Source of the DNA: Pleurostoma richardsiae
Taxonomy: Eukaryota > Ascomycota > Sordariomycetes > Calosphaeriales > Pleurostomataceae
Assembly: GCA_030052745.1 (NCBI GenBank)
Contig: JANBVO010000003.1
Coordinates: 248,001-312,000 of the forward strand
Direction of reading: 5' to 3'
Length of the DNA stretch: 64,000 nt
Numbering within the stretch: the stretch's first letter is position 1; the number at the start of each line of letters is the position of its first letter. The notes beneath the pieces were generated by a model. The model searched no databases, was not told the origin of the DNA, and saw only the letters and a program-made list of their open reading frames with translations. This document shows, piece after piece, positions 56,892 to 64,000 of this stretch. The position numbers were made by a program, and so were the translations under genes.

Positions 56892-58463
56892 TGATCAACC
56901 GTTATGTCTGAGTAAAGAGATTGCAAGCTTGAGCGCGCCTCGTAGAAGTTTACTTACGGTGACAGGGAGAGAGTGTAGGTAGCGCTTGAGTTGGGGAAAA
57001 AAAGCGACGGCGAACTCGAGGGCGACAGTTCGCTGCTGCAGCTCACCGCAGCCTCAAGCTACACGAGCTACGAGCGATTTACCGTGCAGATTCAGCAAGC
57101 TGGTGCTTTTCTACATAGTAATCGTGCCTGAAAACCCCAACCACTAATCGAGCACAGCTCAGGCACGCAAATGCAGCAGCAAATGCACCCCTGAAATTGC
57201 GGCTATGGCCGCCCACTTTACGCGTCGCTCCTCGGCTCCCCTGTCCTGGGCGTGTTTTCTTTGTCTTCCCCAGGTTCTCGGGCGTAGGATTTGGGATCCC
57301 GCTTGCTGGACTAGGTACACTAGAGTAATACCGAAACCCCCTACATAAATAGCAACTAAGTGGATTCGGCACTGCGTGGGACACGTAGACGACCATGATG
57401 TATGTATGTAGTTACTCTGTGCTTCAGACGTACATGATAGAGAAAAGCAGCGGAATGTCCTTGTCGTGGCATCTTTCAGCCACTTGTTCTCTCACTTCAG
57501 GTACAGATCGAGGGTCCGGTAAGGGAGCCGGTCTTTACCAGTCTCTGAGCGCGGAAGCTTGAACGTCACGCGACTGACAAAGCGCACTCGCGTCGTCGTC
57601 GTCCGGAGACTCCGCCTGCAGCTCGTGTAGCTCGTGTAGCTTGTGTGGCTCCTTGCGCCCCTTGCGCTAGAGAGAGGGTCTGGATTCTCCCTGCTGCTGC
57701 AAGGCCAGTGGCCGCTGCATTAACTATCGACTTGGGACAAATTAAACCTAAAGTCAAGCGCGCACGCTGGGCCGACCGTTGCGCTGCTGCCCCTGCAAAG
57801 AGAAGAATTAAACGCGTGGCTGTGCTCGAGCTTGGGCAGCCTCCGGTTGGATGGCCTGTCGTCAGTCACCCCTTCTCCCACATTACCGGATTTACCTAGG
57901 CACAGTATGTACAGCTCTAGGCAGGCCAGGCTTGTGTAGGTACTTTGCCTTAGGTAGGAAGATACAGTAGTCAAAGTGTACCTTAGGTGGACGGAATAAA
58001 CCTGGCTTAGTCTGGCAGGGCCACCACCTGCTGCCCTGTTGAAAATTGCATTCCATCTTTCGACCTCCGAGGATTGATGTCTCTCTGCAGTTTCGCTCTT
58101 TTCAAGTTCGAGACAAGTCGCCGTCATTCCTCCGCACTCGTTTCTCCTCCTATTCTTGGGTCTCGGCGAGTCAGTTTGGCTTTGGCGGAGCTGGCATTTC
58201 AAGGGGGGCAACTGAGCGGCCAATCGCGAGCAGGCAAAGCGTACACGTCGAGAATCAATCCCATCATCACCCTTCGCCGCATCCAACCGTACGATTTGGC
58301 CAAAACGTCTTCGACCCCCTCGACCTCTTTACTCGACGAGACGACCTGGTGACAGCCCCTGCAGAGCCTCTACCAATTGCTCTGAGGCGAGACTGTCGTC
58401 TGAGCCGCTATATTATTCTTCAGCAACAGCAATTACCCTGTGCGACTTCATCCAAGAATCAAG
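56892..58463. other. Intergenic region upstream of GDT1
   Basis: About 1.6 kb. It contains a short GTAGCTCGT tandem at about 57620-57645, and several CCTTAGGTA/TAGGTA words at about 57893-57990. The last 400 bp is the probable CT-rich promoter and leader of GDT1. No gene was recognised. Confidence 0.4.
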
Positions 58464-60169
58464 ATGAGGCTGCGACACCGACGATCACCGCTGACCCTGC
58501 TCTTGATCTCCTCTTTTGCAGCTACAGCCGTCCTTGCGTCTTCATCGATCGACAACGACCTCGTCGGCGCTGCAGCTCAGTCGGGAGACTCGCCCAGCGG
58601 CTCTGCCAAGAAATTTCCCATCGGCACCAAAGACGCGCCCGTCGACGGCAAGGATGGGCGACCGCACGAGGGGCCCTTCGTGGAGATCGAGAATCTCCGA
58701 AAACAGGACGCCGATGCCGATGCCACCAAAGATCTCCCGCCGCTGAAAGACCGGCCTGCGGATCCCACGGTGGTCGACGGCAAGAAGATCCCGGAGAGCA
58801 ACGATGGGGTCATGGACGACCGCAGCCGGCCCGAGCCGAAAGAGGGCACGACGGGCACATCTGGAGGCGTGAGCGAGAAGGACAAGGCCAGAAAGGCAAA
58901 GGAGGGCCAGACAGGCGAGAAGGTGGAGAACACGCCAGAGGGTCCTAAGGAGATGCCGCCGCTGCCGCACAGCGAGCAGGAGAAGATCACTGGGGATAAG
59001 GACGGCAAGAAAGAGAAGGGCAAGACCGATGTTACGCCAGAGGACATCGCAGGCCTGGAGGTATGCCATCTTAGTTACCCCCATATCCCTGTATTGCTGT
59101 GGCATACGCTGACATGACCCAGAAACCTTCAGATCTGCCCGACAAGACGCACGACAAAGCGCCCCCTCTCCCTGATTCCGCGAATAAAGATCATCTCGAC
59201 GTCTCCAAAGGCACGCCGCCGTCGTCCTCGAAGGGCAAAACCCCTGACGAAGACCCCGAGGGCATCATACAGCCATTCCACTCCTTCATCCTTTCTCTTG
59301 CCATGATCCTCTTCTCCGAGGTCGGCGACAAGACCTTCCTCGTCGCCGCCCTGATGGCGATGAAGCACGACCGGCTGGTCGTCTTCTCCGCGGCCTTTAG
59401 CGCCCTGATCACCATGACCCTGCTCTCCGCCTGCCTGGGCCACGCCGTGCCGACCCTGATTCCCAAGCGCATCACCAACTTCCTGGCCGCAGGCCTGTTC
59501 CTCGTCTTCGGCGCGCGCCTGCTCCGCGAGGGCATGCAGATGAGCCCGGACGAGGGCGTCTCCGCCGAGATGGCGGAGGTCGAGCTCGAGCTCGAGGAGA
59601 AGGAGTCGCTGGCCCGCAAGCAGGGGCGCCGCCGCAGCTCCATCTCGCCCTACGCCCTCGAGATGGGCCTCAACCGCTCGCACACGGCCGCGTCGCGCAA
59701 GTCCCGCTCCAAGAGCCGCTTCCCCACCCCGCCGCGCAGCCCGTCCACGTCGCCCAGCAGGAGCCCCTCGCCGCGGGGCGGCGCCCTGGGATCCTTGCTG
59801 AGCGGCGCGGGCAACCTCTTCTCGCTGCTGCTCAGCCCGGCGTGGGTGCAGACCTTCGTCATGACCTTCCTCGGCGAGTGGGGTGATCGCAGCCAGATCG
59901 CGACTATCGCCATGGCGGCCGGCCAGGACTACTGGTGGGTGACGCTCGGCGCGCTGGTCGGTCACGCCTGCTGTACGGGCGTTGCTGTCGTCGGTGGTAG
60001 GGCCATCGCCGGACGGGTCAGCCTCAAAGTTGGTATGTGTTACATTTCCTCATCCGGCTCCATCCCGAGACATCATTGCTAATTAGTGATTTCAACAGTC
60101 ACTGTCGGTGGTGCCGTGGCGTTCTTGGTTTTCGGCGTAATTTATTTCATCGAGGCGCTCTACGCATAG
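58464..60169 (+). CDS. GDT1: GDT1, Golgi Mn2+/Ca2+ transporter (UPF0016/TMEM165 family)
   Basis: Golgi cation/proton exchanger that supplies Mn2+ and Ca2+ for glycosylation and calcium handling. Exons 58464-59060, 59123-60032 and 60099-60169 give 525 aa. The ATG at 58464 starts a signal peptide (SPLTLLLISSFAATAVLASS). The two family motifs E-x-G-D-(K/R)-(T/S) are both present: SEVGDKTFLVAALMAMKH and GEWGDRSQIATIAMAAG. Six further hydrophobic helices fit the two three-helix modules. The last exon finishes helix six (AVAFLVFGVIYFIEALYA). Odd points: an acidic, Lys/Pro/Asp-rich luminal stretch of about 200 residues between the signal peptide and the first module, and a Ser/Pro/Arg-rich central loop (SKSRFPTPPRSPSTSPSRSP). 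Both are much longer than in yeast Gdt1. Confidence 0.93.
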
Positions 60170-61685
60170 GGACCAGATCATGCCCACATACATCTCACGC
60201 TCTAGCTCTTGCCCTTCGAGCGGCTGCTCGCTCTCGTCGCCGGTGTTCAGTTGTACAGCCATGTAATGCATATTCCCATGTCCCACCCGCCTATTCTTCG
60301 CTTGAGAGACGAGCAGAGAGACTACCTGACAGCCTGTCATCGACGTCCCTCGTCTTCCCGGCGACAAAGCCACCAAAGGTACTCATCTCCTTTTCCCCAT
60401 GTATCATAATAAGGGCAGTCGCAGCCTAGCCTGCCAGTCACGACGACAGAAAAAACAACCTGGAAAATATTGTGGGATTAGGAAGGGATGGAGTCTTCCC
60501 GATTCGAACGGGCTACTGCTACTGCTACTGTTTTCCTCGTACTGCATTGGGGCGGAGTCAGGAGGAGCTCTTGGCCTTGGAAGGGGTGCCGGAATTGTGC
60601 AATCGGTCTTTCTGTTTCTCGCGTGTAGCTGGGAGGTAGAATAACAGAGAAATCTTGACCGTTCGTGACCGTGGCTCGATGCTCCTCTTCTGTGAAGTGT
60701 TGTCAAGGCTCTCTATACGGTGAAATATTTGACGCCGGGTCACGCTGGTTCATGTTGACATTCCGGTACGAGACTGATGAAGTATCCTCCTTACTCCCAT
60801 CTTCGCCGCAGCCTCCAGACATCACCCCTTCCCGTCGAGGATACAGCCGGCAAGCAGGAGCTGCATTCGAAATTGTCAAAGTTAACAAGGCAGATGGGCC
60901 GCAGATGAACCGAGTCGTACGACTAGGCGTTCGTCAGCTTCGGTAATCTCAAGTCTCGGAGCCGTAATCGAGGGACATCAACCCCTGTCCACCGCTCGTT
61001 CCTCAACTTTTCTACCAAGTCTCGCAGGTAACAAGGCGAATCAGCTCCCGGTTAGGTTACCTATACGCTCAGTCTCGATGACCGCTAGTACGTCTCAGAG
61101 AACGACCTGTTCAAGCACAAGTACCGGAGCACCCACAGTGACGGGACAGCTGCTTGCACATGTTCGGTCCCCAAGGGAACCGATGACCGCTCTCCATCCG
61201 CTCTACCTTTTCGGTAACGGCGGTAGCGGACGTCCGCCAGTCGGCGCTGTCTCGCTCATGAAGCCGCCGGCACCCTTCGCTCCTAGTATTCGAGGAGCTG
61301 CAAGAGGGTGGCGAGAGGCTCACGGTCACATTCAGGGTTGACGCTGTTGCCAAGCAAGCGTACCCTCCTCGAGGCTATCCGTCTAATCATCCCAATCGGA
61401 CCTTAACATCAACCTAGCTTGTTATGGCGCCTAGCTCAACGAGTGCTGAAAATATGTAGGTATACGGCCTTCCAGCAATTTAGAAGGGATTTTGACATGA
61501 TATCTAATGCGGTTGTTGTGTTCTGAAGCGGGTCTTGTAGTCCTCGACTGACTCAAACATTCTCGAAGATGTCACTATTCCAGTAGAATGATTGAATTAA
61601 GAAACTCCAGAGCGCAGAAAAAGACAAGAGAAACCGAGACGGAGTAATGCGTGCCCGAATTTGTGATCGCTATAATTACAGTTGG
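60170..61685. other. GDT1-NLR convergent intergenic region
   Basis: About 1.5 kb between convergent stop codons. A T-arm-like sequence (TTCGAAT loop) near 60500-60516 on the minus strand is not part of a complete tRNA. Nothing else was recognised. Confidence 0.4.
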
Positions 61686-64000
61686 TTATAAACAGGGAGG
61701 CATATCCCCTGAGAACCAAAGGAACCAAACACGTCCAGAACCGCATCCTATGCCCACCGTACGACCTGCCGCTCTTACTGAACCCTTCTTGAAAGGGCGA
61801 TACGTAGAGGGCAACCACAACAGGTTCTTCGCATCATATGTGATCCATTCGCCATCATCGCTAATCCCGTAAGTCTGGGCACGAACATCCTGAAGTTCAC
61901 TGTTGACAATAGTATCCGATAGGGGAGAACATGGAGGTCGAAAATCGAGAGGCCCTTTATCTGCACGGAGGCAGGTCCGCATGAGGTTAAAAGATACAGC
62001 AGTCTGAAGATCCCTATCGCTATAGATCTTTTGTGAGCAGACACCGTCCGTCGTTGCCGTATCCCAGAGCTTGACAGTATAGTCCCATGACGCCGCTGCA
62101 AGCTGGCAGCCGTCCGGTGAGAAGACTACGGAGTTAACAATACCACCGCATCCTTCGAACGTCGCTGTACAAGTGCCCCTCATCTTTGTCGTGTCCCAGA
62201 GCTTGACGGTACAGTCGTACGACGCCGACGCAAGCTGGCGGCCGTCCGGCGAGAAGGTTACGGAGTTGACGATACCGCTGTGTCCTTCAAACGTCGAGAC
62301 ACAAGTGTCCGTCATCTTTGTAGTATCCCACAGCTTGACAGTATAGTCCCACGATGCCGATGCGAGCTGGCAGCCGTCCGGCGAAAAAGCTACCGAGTTG
62401 ACAATGCCGCCATGTCCTTCGAACGTCGATATACAGGTGTCCTTCATCCTTGTAGTATCCCACAGCTTGACGGTAGAGTCCCATGATGCCGATGCAAGCT
62501 GGTGGCCGGCCGGCGAAAAAGCTATCGAGGTGACAATGCCGCCATGTCCTTTGAATGTCGATATGCAAGTGCCTCTCATCTCTGTTATATCCCAGAGCTT
62601 GATAGTACAGTCGTATGACGCCGATGCAAGTTGACGGCCGTCCGGTGAAAAAGTCACCGAGTTGATAATGCCGCTGTGTCCTTCGAATGTTAATATACAA
62701 ACGCCCGTTGTTATATCCCATAGTTTGACGGTACAGTCGTATGACGCCGATGCAAGCTGGCGAGCGTCCGGCGAAAAAGCTACAGAATAGACGATGTCAC
62801 CATGTCCCTCAAACGTTATCACGCAGGTGCCCGTCGTTATATCCCAGAGCTTGACGGTACGATCATGGGACGCCGATGCAAGCTGGTAGCCGTCCGGCGA
62901 GAAGGATACCGAGTAGACCATGCCGCCATGTCCCTCGAATGTTATAACGCAGGTGCCCGTCGTTATATCCCAGAGCTTGACAGTACGGTCGTATGACGCA
63001 GACACAAGGTGTCTGCCATCTGGCGAGAAGGCTACCGAAGAAACACTCATGCTATGTCCTTTGAACGTAGTCACACAGTTGCCCGTCGTCGCATCCCAGA
63101 GCTTGACAGTACAGTCGGATGACGACGATGCAAGCTGGCAGCCGTCCGGCGAGAAGGCCACTGAACTGACACCACTAATATGCCCCTCGAATGTCGTGAG
63201 GCACGCGCTCCAGTCTTCTTCCATTATAGATGTCTTGACCCACTTCGGCTCTTCACTCCGGAAATACCGTCGCGTCAAACTTCGAGCCGGGCTGAAGACC
63301 AGTGCTGAAATGTAAGCCTGCAGAGGAGCGATCTCGATGGCGCATCGGTGCGAGAGCATGAAGCGCAACATATCTCGAACTAGACGGTCGAGTTGAGATC
63401 CTTGCACTCTGGTCTACGGCTCTGTTATCATTACTGAAGAATGAACGATTTTGGGCCCAAGACGAACCTGGAGGTAGATGCGTAGCCTTTCCACGGCAAG
63501 AACCCCCTTCCGCATCTCTCGAGTCAGGCTCAATGCTTCGAGCCAGTACAAAAACTTCTCAACAAGGAAGTTATGTACTATTCCCTTGTACTCTAAATCT
63601 TCCACGCCCATGACTTGATTGCTTGCACATGCGTCACATAGGTGGTCAACCCAGTAAACGCTTGCGTACCGTGTCGCGCTTAACGGGTCGGGCCAGGGCG
63701 GTGTGACATCTTCCACCGCGACTCCGGGGTGTGACAAGTGATACATGTCACGGTGGAGTATTCGAGAGAGCTGCTGCAGTGATTTCTGAAATATCTTGTG
63801 GTGCGTTCCTCTGATCGCATGAGGAAAGACCTCAATGAATTTGCGATTTAGCTCGGGACTACATAAGAAGTCTTTGGCTGACTGGTGGACAAAGGATACT
63901 GTACCATCTCGGATGGCCAAAAAGGAACCGCAGAGCCCGACGTAGTACTCCAAGAAGCCGTGGTCATTCGATATACCTCGTGGGCAATCGAGTAACGGGT
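61686..64000 (-). CDS. NLR-type protein, C-terminal part with WD40 repeats (HET-E/NWD family, partial)
   Basis: C-terminal portion of a fungal NACHT-type NOD-like receptor of the HET-D/HET-E family, whose members act in heterokaryon incompatibility and non-self recognition. Exons 61686-63413 and 63468 to beyond 64000 (the gene enters from the right edge, so its effector and NACHT domains are outside). The right exon carries the linker that follows NACHT domains: CPRGISNDHGFLEYYVGLCG, FVHQSAKDFL. The left exon holds nine WD40 repeats (about 62040-63215) of the form TFEGHxxxVxSVxFSPDGxQ then LASASxDxTVKLWD. Repeats 1-4 are 42 residues and repeats 5-8 are 44 because of an added TKM/EMR segment. 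A non-WD tail (SQKIYSDRDLQTAVSFNLMR) follows. The splice join (CAG | ACC) is my choice among several acceptors. Confidence 0.85.
62040..63215 (-). repeat. WD40-encoding tandem repeat, nine units of 126-132 bp
   Basis: Nine highly similar units in one exon. Differences concentrate at a few codons (for example the three residues after GH and the Y/W/H before D), while the FSPDG, QLASAS and TVKLWD parts are nearly constant. Confidence 0.9.

Noticed and set aside
59129-59965. 278-codon minus-strand ORF
   Set aside because: Antisense shadow of GDT1 exon 2, which has both EGD motifs on the sense strand.
60480-60530. tRNA-like T-arm (TTCGAAT loop in a CCCG/CGGG stem) on the minus strand
   Set aside because: No matching A box, anticodon arm or acceptor stem could be found upstream, so it is not a complete tRNA gene.
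1-64000. CRISPR arrays, bacterial-type operons, insertion sequences, integrases, reverse transcriptases
   Set aside because: None found; spliceosomal introns and gene content show a fungal nuclear genome, and the only repeats are satellites, codon repeats and one small dispersed element.

Overview
The window is nuclear DNA from a filamentous ascomycete (Pezizomycotina, most likely a Sordariomycete). The evidence is short spliceosomal introns of about 45-80 nt with GTANGT donors and CTAAC/CTGAC-type branch points, C-ending codon preference, and a mating-type (MAT) locus at the left end. The gene order MAT1-2-1 - APN2 - COX13 - APC5 is the conserved ascomycete MAT neighbourhood. Only a MAT1-2 (HMG-box) idiomorph gene is visible. 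No MAT1-1 alpha-box gene is present, which fits a heterothallic MAT1-2 strain, but the left flank is outside the window. I reconstructed gene models by joining exons across splice sites that keep the frame; every complete multi-exon model closes to a whole number of codons.

Layout. 0-9 kb: MAT1-2-1 (+), APN2 DNA lyase (-), COX13 (+), APC5 (-). 10-19 kb: PA-TM-RING ubiquitin ligase (+), gamma-COP SEC21 (+), choline/ethanolamine phosphotransferase (+). 20-22 kb: AP-1-like bZIP factor (-) with a glutamine-rich heptad array. 22-25.7 kb: gene-poor. 25.8-27.7 kb: disordered fungal protein (+). 29-31.4 kb: pH-sensing membrane protein PalI/Rim9 (-). 31.4-37 kb: gene desert with coding relics and one copy of a dispersed repeat. 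37-39 kb: fungal protein with a PD-ExK-like signature and a C-terminal WW-like segment (-). 40.8-45.2 kb: divergent pair, an SRPK-like kinase (-) and a mitochondrial ABC1/ADCK kinase (+). 45.6-46.1 kb: minisatellite. 48.8-50.4 kb: AspE-type septin (+). 52.6-55.1 kb: TRF/Taz1-like telobox-Myb protein (-) with two telomeric TTAGGG units in its own promoter. 55.4-56.8 kb: Cys-rich coding fragment (+) and a frameshifted kinase pseudogene (-). 58.5-60.2 kb: GDT1-type Golgi Mn2+/Ca2+ transporter (+). 61.7-64 kb: C-terminal part of a NACHT-type NLR with nine near-identical WD40 repeats (-), running off the right edge.

Most genes are single-copy housekeeping genes (secretion, lipid synthesis, ubiquitin, cytokinesis, telomere) with no operon logic; neighbours are independent transcription units. 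The accessory content is the NLR, the kinase pseudogene, the orphan kinase, the PD-ExK-like protein and the repeat-bearing deserts. The points most worth a second look are the telomeric motif upstream of the telobox gene, the PD-ExK/WW-like protein, the homogenised WD40 array, and the unusual APN2/COX13 gene structures (GC-AG introns, exons of 13, 8 and 25 nt).
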